Below, piece after piece: positions 35,813 through 43,954 of a stretch of DNA of 64,000 bases; within the stretch, counting starts at the first letter, position 1, and each line of letters begins with the position of its first letter. Source of the DNA: CAWCDJ01 sp963794265 (GTDB lineage: Bacteria > Acidobacteriota > Terriglobia > Bryobacterales > Bryobacteraceae); NCBI GenBank assembly GCA_963794265.1, contig CAWCDJ010000003.1, positions 1,302,001 to 1,366,000 of the forward strand. The letters are read 5' to 3'. Under the pieces are notes generated by a model. The model saw only the letters and a program-made list of their open reading frames with translations, made no database searches and was not told the origin of the DNA. The position numbers and the translations under genes were made by a program.

Positions 35813-36289
35813 ATGCCAAACACCGTCAGTCCGATTCCACCGGGATTTCACTCAATTACGCCGCATCTTTCGGTCAACGGGGCGGCGGCGTATATCGACT
35901 TCTTAAAAAAGGCGTTCAACGGGGCGGAGATCGACAGGTCACCGGGGCCGGGAGGCAAGTTGATGCATGCCACTGTGAAGGTGGGCGATTCCATGCTGAT
36001 GTTCGCGGACGATTTCGGGCCGGAAATGAACTTGCCGCCGCTGGCACAGGGGCGACTGCCGTTCCTTCTGCACTTGTACGTGCCGGACGCCGACGCAACG
36101 TGGGCCCAGGCTCTGGCGGCGGGGTGTGAAGTGGTGTACCCGATTCAGGACCAGTTCTGGGGAGACCGGTACGGGCACGTCAAGGATCCGTTCGGGTTCG
36201 TGTGGGCCATCTCCACCCGCAAAGAAGAACTGACGCGGGAGCAAATGCAGGAACGCGCCACGAAGGCGTTCGGCGGCGGCAAGCAATAG
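35813..36289 (+). CDS. VOC/glyoxalase-fold protein (PhnB-like)
   Basis: 158 residues. PhnB/YdhJ-type VOC protein with N-terminal I-T-P-H-L-S-V-N-G, a K-A-F-N-G-A-E segment and a C-terminal D-R-Y-G-H-V-K-D-P-F-G-F motif. Such proteins are often metal-binding and of unknown substrate. The last 14 codons and stop are repeated, in frame, 2.6 kb downstream (38843-38884) within a 58-nt direct repeat, which suggests that a paralogue was lost or that the locus was rearranged. Confidence 0.85.
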   Translation: MPNTVSPIPPGFHSITPHLSVNGAAAYIDFLKKAFNGAEIDRSPGPGGKLMHATVKVGDSMLMFADDFGPEMNLPPLAQGRLPFLLHLYVPDADATWAQALAAGCEVVYPIQDQFWGDRYGHVKDPFGFVWAISTRKEELTREQMQERATKAFGGGKQ

Positions 36290-36305
36290 GCGATAATATC
36301 CGCAT
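36248..36305 (+). repeat. 58-nt imperfect direct repeat, left copy
   Basis: Matches 38843-38900 at 48 of 58 positions without gaps. It covers the last 14 codons and the stop of the VOC gene and a GATAAT-containing stretch up to C-G-C-A-T. The right copy continues into a G, giving the AhpD-like ATG; this copy continues into C and has no start codon. Confidence 0.8.
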
Positions 36306-36427
36306 CAATCGTCCTGATTGCAGCTTTCGAAGGTGCGGCACGTTCGAGGAAATCGCTCAAGGGCAGACGCCATAATCGATCCACTGCCACCGCTGTTGCC
36401 TGGAAGTCGTGGAGAGGATGACCAGAC

Positions 36428-37470
36428 TGACCTGCCCCGTTTTTCTCTACCAATCGTAATTTGGAAAGAACCCCATTCTACCGGGTCCCTAAGCCATCCC
36501 GCCGGAGCCGCCCGTCGCGACACTCTCAACTGCACGGCGGCGCGGAGCGGGCAAGGGCGCGCCGGTTTTGCGCGGCGTAGCGAACCCTTGCCCGCGAGCA
36601 CCGCCGTGCGATCCCGTGGAGTCGACGGGCGGTCCGGCGGGATGGCGGCCATCCTGCTGGTGAGCTCTGAGCAGGTTTTTGCGAATTCCTCCGGTGTGCG
36701 GTAATCCAGACTGCTGTGCGGACGCTCCCCGTTGTATTCCATTCGCCAGCGTTCGATCTCCTCTTTTGCATTGACGATGCTCACAAACCAATTGGCGTTC
36801 AGGCATTCATCCCGGAAGTGGCCATTGAAGCTCTCCACGTACCCGTTCTGCATCGGCCGTCCAGGCTCAATGTGGACGAGCGTGATGCCCCGCTGCTCGC
36901 ACCAGCTGAGGAAGTGCCGGCTGGTAAACTCCGGGCCGTTGTCACAGCGCAATGCCTTCGGGGCGCCGCGCTCTGCGATCATGCGCTCCAGCACTCGGGT
37001 CACCCGCCGGCTGCCGATGCTTACACCCACTTCGATGGCCGGGCATTCCCGCGTGTAGCTGTCGACCACCGTCAGCATGCGGATACCGCGACCGCTGGCC
37101 ACTGCATCGCACACAAAATCCAGAGCCCATTCCTGATTTGCCGACGTGAGCATCGCGTTCACGGGCGCCGCCCGTTCCAGCCGTTTGCGTTTCAGTCGCC
37201 GAACCGCCAAATGCTCCTGCCGATAGAGCCGGTAAACGCGCTTGACGTTTACGTCGTGCCGCGCCGGCTCAACACTGCCCACAGACGGCGGTATCCGTAC
37301 CGCGGCTTCTGGCGGGCGAGCGTGAGCAGCGCCTCTCGCAGTTCGCCGTTGTGATCGGGCCGAGGTTCGTAGCGATAGCTGGTGCGGTCCACTTCCAGGA
37401 GCTTGCAAGCCTGGCGTTCGCTGTAGGCAAACTCCGCCATTACGAACGCCACGTCCCGCCGCGCGCTCAC
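36428..37470 (-). pseudogene. IS3-family transposase OrfB, broken by a frameshift
   Basis: The first part (37249-37470) encodes 73 residues ending after S-R-R-G-T-T. The integrase core resumes in another frame at H-D-V-N-V-K-R-V and contains the DDE features W-A-L-D-F-V, V-V-D-S-Y-T-R and D-N-G-P-E-F with a late N-G-Y-V-E-S-F-N-G-H. Inserting one C near 37255 would restore a G-H-D-V-N-V-K-R-V reading. The known programmed frameshift in IS3 elements is between orfA and orfB, not here, so this is damage. After the core the frame lacks a stop and runs through the left terminal repeat into flanking DNA to 36305. Confidence 0.88.
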
Positions 37471-37742
37471 AAGCTCCAGCCGTTTTTTCGGATCACCGCT
37501 TTGAGCGCCTCTTTGTCCAGGCTGAGATCGGCGACCATCGTCTTCAGCCGCCGGTTTTCATCCTCCAGCGCCTTCAGCCGCTTGGCGTCGCTCACGTCCA
37601 TGCCGCTGTACTTCGACTTCCAGTTGTACAGCGTCTGGTCCGTGACGCCGAGCTCGCGCGCCAGTTCCTTCGCCGACCGCCCGGCTTCCAGCTGCTTCAC
37701 CGCGGCGATCATCTTCTCTTCGGTATGCTTCGTCTTCTTCAT
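37467..37742 (-). CDS. IS3-family transposase OrfA
   Basis: 91 residues. A helix-turn-helix domain (S-A-K-E-L-A-R-E-L-G-V-T-D-Q-T-L-Y-N-W) followed by a leucine-zipper-like helix (R-L-K-A-L-E-D-E-N-R-R-L-K), as in IS407-group OrfA proteins that bind the terminal repeats. Its stop overlaps the orfB start by 4 nt. It is intact but the element's catalytic subunit is broken. Confidence 0.92.
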   Translation of the reverse strand: MKKTKHTEEKMIAAVKQLEAGRSAKELARELGVTDQTLYNWKSKYSGMDVSDAKRLKALEDENRRLKTMVADLSLDKEALKAVIRKNGWSL

Positions 37743-37982
37743 TCGAAAAGCCCCTTTCCATTACGGGGCTTTCCAAATTATCCCTGGTTGAGATTTCCGG
37801 GGGCAGGTCAAGACCTCTCGTCTGTGATCGATTTAGTGATACTTTGAAGAGGCTATGACGTTGGGTGAAGCCCTTGGGCTTGTGCAACGTCAGAAGGATC
37901 AGTTGAGCCTTCGACGCGCCTGCGATTCTCGCCTACTTGTGCAGCTCCAACTCATTCAATCCAGCGGAAGCGGCACCCTAGG

Positions 37983-37988
37983 TATAAG
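37983..37988 (+). promoter_or_regulatory. -10-like hexamer of the orphan methyltransferase-like gene
   Basis: TATAAG ends 8 nt before the ATG at 37997; the gap also contains AGAGGAAAG, a possible Shine-Dalgarno, so the start signal is ambiguous. No other gene is evident in 37811-37996. Confidence 0.3.
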
Positions 37989-37996
37989 AGGAAAGA

Positions 37997-38809
37997 ATGG
38001 TCAACCGATTGCTCACGCGCGTTTGTTCGATCCCTGGTCTGCGGAATGTATGGAAAGCCTTTCCGGTCGGCTCAGTCGAAACCAGAATCCGGCATGACAT
38101 CTTTGACCGGCCCCACTATGCTTGGGGGATCTACGCAGCTTCGGACTTGGCCCGGCGACTGGGGTTCGACGCCATCTCGGTGATTGAGTTTGGAGTTGCC
38201 GGAGGAAGGGGCCTGATGGCCCTTGAGAAACACGCCAGGACCGTGGGTGAGTATCTCGGCATTCGGATCCATGTTTCGGGTTTCGATTCCGGGCAAGGGA
38301 TGCCTGCCCCGATCGACTATCGTGACCTGCCGCACGTTTGGGGCCAAGGCTTCTATGCCATGGACGTCCAAAAGCTCAAGAGCCAGTTATCGCCGGAGAC
38401 AGAATTGGTCATCGGCGATTTGCGAACCACTCTTGCATCCTGGAAGCCCAAAGCAAGAATCGGTTTCATTGCGTTCGATCTTGACTATTACAGCTCGACG
38501 AAAGATGCTTTCCAATTGTTCGAACTTCCTAGCGAAACATTCCTGCCGCGAGTCTACAACTATTTCGATGACATCGAATGGCCCGAACACGCGCTTCACA
38601 ATGAATGGGTTGGCGAGTTGTGTGCCATTCGGGAATTCAACGAAGCGCACGCGCACAAAAAACTCTCTCCTATTCATATGATGCGGCACACCCGTGTTCA
38701 CCAAGCTCCCTGGAACGAGAATGTCTATGTACTCCACGATTTCGGTCACCCGCAATACTGCCAGAACATTACTCCGGCCGGGGACAAATACAGGCAGATA
38801 CCGCTCTGA
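37997..38809 (+). CDS. orphan class I methyltransferase-like protein, low GC
   Basis: 270 residues without close recognisable relatives. The strand V-I-E-F-G-V-A-G-G-R-G resembles motif I, and I-H-V-S-G-F-D-S-G a TylF/macrocin-type second strand; F-D-L-D-Y-Y-S-S-T could hold a metal site, as in macrocin O-methyltransferases. The function is unknown. Hand-counted lines give 53, 42 and 47% GC, against about 65% in neighbours. It lies between the 58-nt direct repeats together with the IS3 element, so transfer is likely. Confidence 0.6.
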   Translation: MVNRLLTRVCSIPGLRNVWKAFPVGSVETRIRHDIFDRPHYAWGIYAASDLARRLGFDAISVIEFGVAGGRGLMALEKHARTVGEYLGIRIHVSGFDSGQGMPAPIDYRDLPHVWGQGFYAMDVQKLKSQLSPETELVIGDLRTTLASWKPKARIGFIAFDLDYYSSTKDAFQLFELPSETFLPRVYNYFDDIEWPEHALHNEWVGELCAIREFNEAHAHKKLSPIHMMRHTRVHQAPWNENVYVLHDFGHPQYCQNITPAGDKYRQIPL

Positions 38810-38842
38810 GGCCGTGAGGAGTGACAGCGCGACCCCCAGAAA

Positions 38843-38884
38843 CAGGTACGCGCCAGGAAGGCGTTCGGGTGTGCCAGACAATAA
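38843..38884 (+). pseudogene. relic C-terminal end of a second VOC gene
   Basis: In frame this reads Q-V-R-A-R-K-A-F-G-C-A-R-Q-stop, against Q-E-R-A-T-K-A-F-G-G-G-K-Q-stop at the end of the intact VOC gene. No upstream VOC coding sequence remains; the orphan gene ends 33 nt earlier. It lies in the right copy of the 58-nt repeat. Confidence 0.6.
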
Positions 38885-38886
38885 GC

Positions 38887-38892
38887 GATAAT
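38887..38892 (+). promoter_or_regulatory. -10-like hexamer for leaderless AhpD-like gene
   Basis: GATAAT ends 6 nt before the ATG at 38899. It lies inside the right repeat copy. Confidence 0.35.
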
Positions 38893-38898
38893 CTCCGC

Positions 38899-39294
38899 AT
38901 GGCTACATGCGGATATGTGGAATACGCGGATGCCGGTCCGGAAGTGCGGGCGGTCTATGACGATATCATGGCCACCCGCAAGACGGATTGGATTAACAAT
39001 TTCTGGAAGGCGCTGGCCCACGACCCCGCGACCCTGCGGCGCACCTGGGAGAGCATCAAACAGATCATGGCGCCGGGAGCGCTAGACCCGCTGACGAAAG
39101 AGATGCTCTACGTGGCGGTAAGCGCGACGAACCAGTGCCCGTATTGCATTGCGTCGCACACCGCGGGCGCGCGCAAGGCCGGAATGACGGACGCCATGTT
39201 CGCCGAGGTGATGGCGGTGGTGGGCATGGCCAACGAGACGAACCGCCTGGCGAGCGGGTACCAGGTGCAGGTGGACGAGCGCTTCAAGGTCTAG
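38899..39294 (+). CDS. carboxymuconolactone decarboxylase / AhpD-like protein
   Basis: 131 residues from M-A-T-C-G-Y-V-E-Y. AhpD-fold protein with the redox motif C80-P-Y-C83-x3-H87, as in alkylhydroperoxidase-type members, so it may reduce peroxides or organic radicals. An in-frame GTG extension (38821) runs through the relic VOC tail and is rejected. Convergent with the FAD oxidase gene (7 nt apart). Confidence 0.88.
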   Translation: MATCGYVEYADAGPEVRAVYDDIMATRKTDWINNFWKALAHDPATLRRTWESIKQIMAPGALDPLTKEMLYVAVSATNQCPYCIASHTAGARKAGMTDAMFAEVMAVVGMANETNRLASGYQVQVDERFKV

Positions 39295-39300
39295 CGCCGG

Positions 39301-40686
39301 CTAGGCCGCTGGCCGGATGTTCTGGTTGACGCGGAAGAAGTTTCCGGGATCGTACTTCGCCTTGATGGCCGCCAGCCGATCGTAATTCCCGCGGTACGCC
39401 GCCCGAATCCGGTCCTCGCCCTCTTCCATCATGAAGTTCAGATAGGCACCGCCGGCGCCGAATGGATGCAGGGCGTCGTAATAAGCCCTGGCCCAATCGA
39501 CAATCTTCTGGCGGTTGGCCGGATCGGGGTCTACCCCCACGATCACCTCGCTCCAGACGGCGTCGCGATGGCTGAACGCGGTATCGGCTTCGCCCACCCG
39601 GTTGGCCTTTCCGTTTACCGGATAAAGGTGCATGGTGGATTGCCAGGTCGGCAGGAACGCCGCGTGTTCGAGGTGCTTCTCGATCGCGCCGTCGCTGAGT
39701 TCCTTGAAGAAGTCGGCTTTCCAATACCATTGCAGGCCGGAGGGATAAATGCCGTCGAACAGTCCCTGCAACATCGGAAAGGGCATCGGCGCGAAGAATT
39801 CGAAAGCCGGCGGGCGATAGCTGCGAATCGGCTGCAAAATGCTATTCGCCTGCTCCATCGAACCCTGATAACACCAAACGATCGCGCACATTTTGCGCAG
39901 GTGCAGTTCCTCGGGGAAGGGCGGTCCCGGCGGCACCGTCATCATGGCAAAGAAGCCGTTCATTTCTTCGGGCGCCTGCGTGATGAACTCCCGGTACCAC
40001 TTCATCACGTCCGCCGCATCTTCGAAATTCCAGAGCATCGGCCCGGCGCAGACGGTCCCGACCGGGTGCGCCTCAAACAGAAACGAGGTGACCACGCCGA
40101 AATTCCCGCCCCCGCCGCGTACCGCCCAGAACAGGTCCGGATTCTCTTCGGCACTGGCGACCACGAAGGTGCCATCGGCCAACACCATATCGACCGAGAG
40201 CAGGTTGTCGATCGTCAGCCCGTACTTTCGGGTCAGGTGTCCCATGCCGCCGCCCAAAGTCAGCCCGGCAACCCCGGTGCTCGAGACGATGCCCGACGGC
40301 ACGGCCAGGCCGAACGCATGGGTCGCGTGGTCCACGTCGCTCCACTTGCAGCCTGCGCCCACCAGCACCGTGCGCGATGAAGGATCGACCCGCACGTAGT
40401 TGATGGGTGCCAGATCGATCACGAGGCCGTCGTCGCAGACGCCCAGGCCGGCGGCGTTGTGGCCGCCCGCGCGAATCGAAACGCGCAGGTCATTGGACTT
40501 CGCCATGCATACGGCCGCCATCACGTCGGCGGCGTCGCTGCACCGGGCGATGAGCCTGGGGCGGCGGTCGATCATTCCGTTATAGACTTTTCTGGCGTCC
40601 TCGTACCCCGGATCCCCAGGTTCGAGCACGGCGCCGCGAAACCGGCCGCGAAATTCGGTGATTGCTTGTTCTAAAGACATTGCCAT
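39301..40686 (-). CDS. FAD-linked oxidase with BBE domain (berberine-bridge type)
   Basis: 461 residues from M-A-M-S-L-E. The FAD PCMH domain has R-A-G-G-H-N (the histidine normally bonded to FAD) and G-G-G-M-G-H-L-T; the C-terminal BBE motif Y-D-P-x-N-F-F-R-x-N-Q-N-I is complete. Such enzymes oxidise sugars (lactose-type oxidases) or secondary metabolites, using O2. There is no signal peptide. AGGAGG precedes the start; an ATG at 40680 is an alternative. Neighbours are the AhpD-like gene and the BTAD regulator, which may control it. Confidence 0.9.
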   Translation of the reverse strand: MAMSLEQAITEFRGRFRGAVLEPGDPGYEDARKVYNGMIDRRPRLIARCSDAADVMAAVCMAKSNDLRVSIRAGGHNAAGLGVCDDGLVIDLAPINYVRVDPSSRTVLVGAGCKWSDVDHATHAFGLAVPSGIVSSTGVAGLTLGGGMGHLTRKYGLTIDNLLSVDMVLADGTFVVASAEENPDLFWAVRGGGGNFGVVTSFLFEAHPVGTVCAGPMLWNFEDAADVMKWYREFITQAPEEMNGFFAMMTVPPGPPFPEELHLRKMCAIVWCYQGSMEQANSILQPIRSYRPPAFEFFAPMPFPMLQGLFDGIYPSGLQWYWKADFFKELSDGAIEKHLEHAAFLPTWQSTMHLYPVNGKANRVGEADTAFSHRDAVWSEVIVGVDPDPANRQKIVDWARAYYDALHPFGAGGAYLNFMMEEGEDRIRAAYRGNYDRLAAIKAKYDPGNFFRVNQNIRPAA

Positions 40687-40751
40687 TCTCCTCCTTTTGG
40701 CGCCCGGGTCCCTTCCCTGCGCCATACTTTTACTTTGCCCGACGCGGCGTT

Positions 40752-43700
40752 CTAAGAGCGTTCCGTGGAGGTGCTTGCGGCCGTTCCGTTCGCAAGCATC
40801 GATAATTTTCGCTCGAGCGCCAGTGAACCCGCCCGCCGCGCCGCGTCGGCGCCCTGCCGGAAGCTGGCGCGCGCGGGTTCAGGTTTTCCCGCAGCCGCCA
40901 ACAGGTCACCCTGGACGCGATGCAATTCCGGGACCGCCCAATGCTCGCCGTTCTTGGCGGCGAAGGCAAAACCGTTAGAGAGACTGGCAAGGGCCTCGCC
41001 AACCTGCCCCGCGCGCCCGAGAGTCTCCGCCAGCAGTGCGAAATAGTACGGGAGGCGGAGTTCCGCATGCAGGCGGCGCATTCCATCGAGTCCCCAGCGA
41101 AGCTCTGCCAGGCCGGCGTCCACCTCGCCCTGCGCGGCTGCGGCCCAGCCCGCCAGGACTCTGGCCACCGCCAAATAGTAGGCGAAGCCGTGGCGGCTGC
41201 ACAGTTCCACGGCCTCCCGGCCGCGTTCGAGAGCGGCGCGGCTGTCGCGACGGAAGGTGTGCAGCATGACGGCATAGTCGAGTGCGATCGCTTCGCTGAA
41301 CGGGTGCCCCATCCGTCTGGCCGCCGCGATGGCTTCCGCGGCGTGAGAATCCGCCCGGCTCCCATCTTCGCGGTGCCACGCGAGATGCGCCAGGTAAGAG
41401 CGGCAAAAAACGCCGATATCCGGCCCGGCGAACAGCGCCAGCACGGACTCCGCCGGGCCGCTGTGCGCGCGAATCGCCGCGTTGATGTGGTCGAGCGACG
41501 CTTCCAGTTGGCCCAGGTGAAACAGGCTGCACCCCAACAGGAAGTTCCCCGCCAGCATCAGGCTGGGAGACGGCTCGCGTTCCGCCAGGTTCAGAAATTC
41601 GAGGCTGAGCCGCCGTGCCGTTTCGAGGTCGCCCCGCACCGTGTGAAAGACCCAGACGCCACTCAGGATCACGAAAATGTTGCCGCCGGCGAGCCGTCTC
41701 GAAAGGTCCAATGCGCGCTCGTACGTCTGACCCACTTCCGCCGCGGAGTACCCCTCCGTTGTCACCAGCGAAGGGCCCAGCGTAACCAGCAAATCCAGCT
41801 CCTGCTTCAGCCTCCGGTCAGATTCCGGAAATCCGCGGCAGAGGGCCAGGGCGCGTCGCAGCAGGTCTGCCGCTTCGGTCTCCGCATATCGCTGCCGGGC
41901 ATAGGCAGCCGCCCGCCCGTAACGCTCGATGGCCTCTTCCGCCATTCCAGCCTGTTCGAAATGGAAGGCAATCTGCCCGTTCCAGCTTTCGATATCGGCT
42001 GCATACACCTCGGCCAGCGCTCGCGCCACGCGCCGGTGCAGATACCGTTGGCGCACGAGGCCCAGTTCCGAGCAGGCCACGTCGCGCAGGCGGTCGTGGG
42101 TGAAATCGTACTCCGAAGCGCCGCGGCTTTCGATGATACGGCGTCGCCAGAGTTCGTCGAGAGCGCGGGAGACGCTGGCTTCGTCCCAATCGCTGGCTTT
42201 CTCGAGCAATTCGAAAGAGAAGGGCCTTCCGACCACGCTCGCCAGGCCGGCCAACTCGTAGGAAGCCGAGGTAAGCTGTGCCAGGCGCGCGGCGATCACG
42301 GCATCGACGCGCGTGCTCTGCAATCCGGCGCGCACGCTCTCCACCACGAACAGCGGGTTGCCCCGCGTGGCCCGGAAAATCTCTCCCAGGTTCGCGGTTT
42401 CGAGCGGCTTCGCGGATTCGAGCCGCGCGAGTTCGGCCGTCTCCCGGGCATCCAAAGGCTCCAGTGGGATCTCCACGACCATTCCCGATTGGCGCAGCCC
42501 CGCCAGAAAGCGAGTGAAGGGATGTTCGCGGCCAGTCTCTTCCGCGCGCACCGTTCCGAGGACCAGGATGCCGGCCCCGGCCGAAGAGGTCAGCAGGCAG
42601 TTGAGCCACTCAAACGAGTCGGAATCGCACCACTGCATATCATCGAGATACATCAGGAACGGCCTCCGGCTCCTGGCGAAAGCGGCGGTCAGTGATTCGT
42701 AGAAATGAAGCCGCTGCCAGCTTTCGGCGAGCGGGCCGGGATGTCCGGGCTTGAGCAATTCGAGTTCCGGGAACTGCTCCCCGATTTCCGGCACGAGCCG
42801 CGCCAGTTCCGCCAATTGCTGAGGCCTCAGGGTCGTCCAGCCCGCGCGAACCGCGTCGGAACGGAGCCACTCCGCCACGGGCGCGTAGGCTACCTGCCCC
42901 TGTCCGCCGTAGCAGCGGCCGCGCGCAGCCGCATATCCCTGGCGAACGCACGATTGATATAACTCGTCCGCAAGCCTCGTCTTGCCGATCCCCGGTTCAC
43001 CCGAGATCACAGCCACGCGCGGACCCTCCTCCACTGCGGATTGCCAGGCCGATGTCAACCGCTGCCATTCAGCCGTGCGGCCGACCAACGCCCGCAAATT
43101 CTGGAGTTGCGAAACCGATTTCGCCGTGGGAGACGGGGATGGTCCGGGGGGCAACTCGCGGGAGATTTCGGGTTCCGTTTTGAGAATTCGCTCAAACAGC
43201 TCCAGCGTCGCCGCGCCCGGTTCCACGCCCATTTCCCGGCGCAGCACGCGCATGCACTGGTGGTAAGCTCGCAGCGCGCTCGATCGGTCGTGATTGGCCG
43301 CATGCAGCCGGATCAGCAATTGATGGTGCGACTCGCTTAGCGAATCCATCGCCACCAGGCGTTCGGCGCACGGGATCGCCGCGGCGTACTGCTTCTGCTC
43401 TTCGAAGAGTGTCGCGAGACGGTGCAACACCCCGGTAATCCGTCTCCGGTAGTCATCGCGCAGCGGCGTGAGCCAGTCGTCGTAGAGGGCGGGCAGGAGG
43501 TCGTCTTCGTAAAGCTCCGCGGCGGTTGTGAGAGATCGTACCTCCCGCTCGCGGTCGTTCTCCGCTCGCGCAGAATCGGCCTCGGCGATCGCCGTCAGGA
43601 AATCCACGGTGTCGATCGTACAGGAAGCGCCCTGCCGCCATTGCACCGCGAAATGGCTAGTCACCAGCAGATTGCATTCGGCGGGCAAGGCGTGCTTCAA

Positions 43701-43907
43701 ATGGTGGAGAAGCTGCCGCAGATTCGTCCGCGCCTGCGATTCGCTCGACGCCGGCCACAGGAGAAAGGCCAGCCGCTCCCGCGGGTGCGGCGAATCGCCA
43801 TGCAGGATCAAGTAAGCGATCAGGGAATGGAGCCGGTTCCGGTTGACAGCCGTGACGGGGCGTCCCTCGACGCTAATCCGCAGGTTGCCGAACAGGTTGA
43901 TCCGCAT
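40752..43907 (-). CDS. BTAD/AAA transcriptional regulator (SARP-like large activator)
   Basis: 1051 residues. An N-terminal winged-helix-like DNA-binding domain (1-95), the bacterial transcriptional activator domain (about 100-245), an AAA ATPase with Walker A G-E-P-G-I-G-K-T (303-310) and Walker B L-M-Y-L-D-D, then TPR-like helices to the end. This domain order is that of large SARP/LuxR-type activators such as AfsR. It is a signal-integrating activator of unknown target; the nearest candidates are the convergent AhpD and same-strand BBE oxidase genes. It has no C-terminal LuxR helix-turn-helix. Confidence 0.87.
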   Translation of the reverse strand: MRINLFGNLRISVEGRPVTAVNRNRLHSLIAYLILHGDSPHPRERLAFLLWPASSESQARTNLRQLLHHLKHALPAECNLLVTSHFAVQWRQGASCTIDTVDFLTAIAEADSARAENDREREVRSLTTAAELYEDDLLPALYDDWLTPLRDDYRRRITGVLHRLATLFEEQKQYAAAIPCAERLVAMDSLSESHHQLLIRLHAANHDRSSALRAYHQCMRVLRREMGVEPGAATLELFERILKTEPEISRELPPGPSPSPTAKSVSQLQNLRALVGRTAEWQRLTSAWQSAVEEGPRVAVISGEPGIGKTRLADELYQSCVRQGYAAARGRCYGGQGQVAYAPVAEWLRSDAVRAGWTTLRPQQLAELARLVPEIGEQFPELELLKPGHPGPLAESWQRLHFYESLTAAFARSRRPFLMYLDDMQWCDSDSFEWLNCLLTSSAGAGILVLGTVRAEETGREHPFTRFLAGLRQSGMVVEIPLEPLDARETAELARLESAKPLETANLGEIFRATRGNPLFVVESVRAGLQSTRVDAVIAARLAQLTSASYELAGLASVVGRPFSFELLEKASDWDEASVSRALDELWRRRIIESRGASEYDFTHDRLRDVACSELGLVRQRYLHRRVARALAEVYAADIESWNGQIAFHFEQAGMAEEAIERYGRAAAYARQRYAETEAADLLRRALALCRGFPESDRRLKQELDLLVTLGPSLVTTEGYSAAEVGQTYERALDLSRRLAGGNIFVILSGVWVFHTVRGDLETARRLSLEFLNLAEREPSPSLMLAGNFLLGCSLFHLGQLEASLDHINAAIRAHSGPAESVLALFAGPDIGVFCRSYLAHLAWHREDGSRADSHAAEAIAAARRMGHPFSEAIALDYAVMLHTFRRDSRAALERGREAVELCSRHGFAYYLAVARVLAGWAAAAQGEVDAGLAELRWGLDGMRRLHAELRLPYYFALLAETLGRAGQVGEALASLSNGFAFAAKNGEHWAVPELHRVQGDLLAAAGKPEPARASFRQGADAARRAGSLALERKLSMLANGTAASTSTERS

Positions 43908-43954
43908 GACTGCTGTTCAGATAGTTTACGACGTCACGCCCGGCGGCCGCGGTG

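Larger units (their letters stand above)
36428..37810 (-). mobile_element. IS3-family (IS407-group-like) insertion sequence, inactivated
   Basis: A 1383-bp element with terminal inverted repeats TGACCTGCCCC at both ends (36428-36438 and 37800-37810, inverted) and a 4-bp target duplication AGAC (36424-36427 and 37811-37814), as in the IS407 group. orfA is intact; orfB has a one-base deletion. A hairpin (AAAGCCCC at 37747-37754, GGGGCTTT at 37765-37772) lies just upstream of orfA and may block read-in transcription. It lies in non-coding DNA inside the segment bracketed by the 58-nt repeats. Confidence 0.9.
38843..38900 (+). repeat. 58-nt imperfect direct repeat, right copy
   Basis: Matches 36248-36305 (48 of 58). 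It contains the relic VOC tail, the GATAAT hexamer and the first two bases of the AhpD-like start codon. The distance between left edges is 2595 bp. Confidence 0.8.

Noticed and set aside
37249..37470. Programmed frameshift inside IS3 orfB
   Set aside because: The known IS3 frameshift is between orfA and orfB, and no slippery sequence or pseudoknot is evident here; a one-base deletion explains the break.
37855..38097. Small open frame of 80 codons before the orphan methyltransferase gene
   Set aside because: It overlaps the real gene out of frame and has no recognisable features.
38821..38898. GTG-initiated extension of the AhpD-like protein
   Set aside because: It runs through the relic VOC tail in another frame; a -10 hexamer lies 6 nt before the ATG at 38899.
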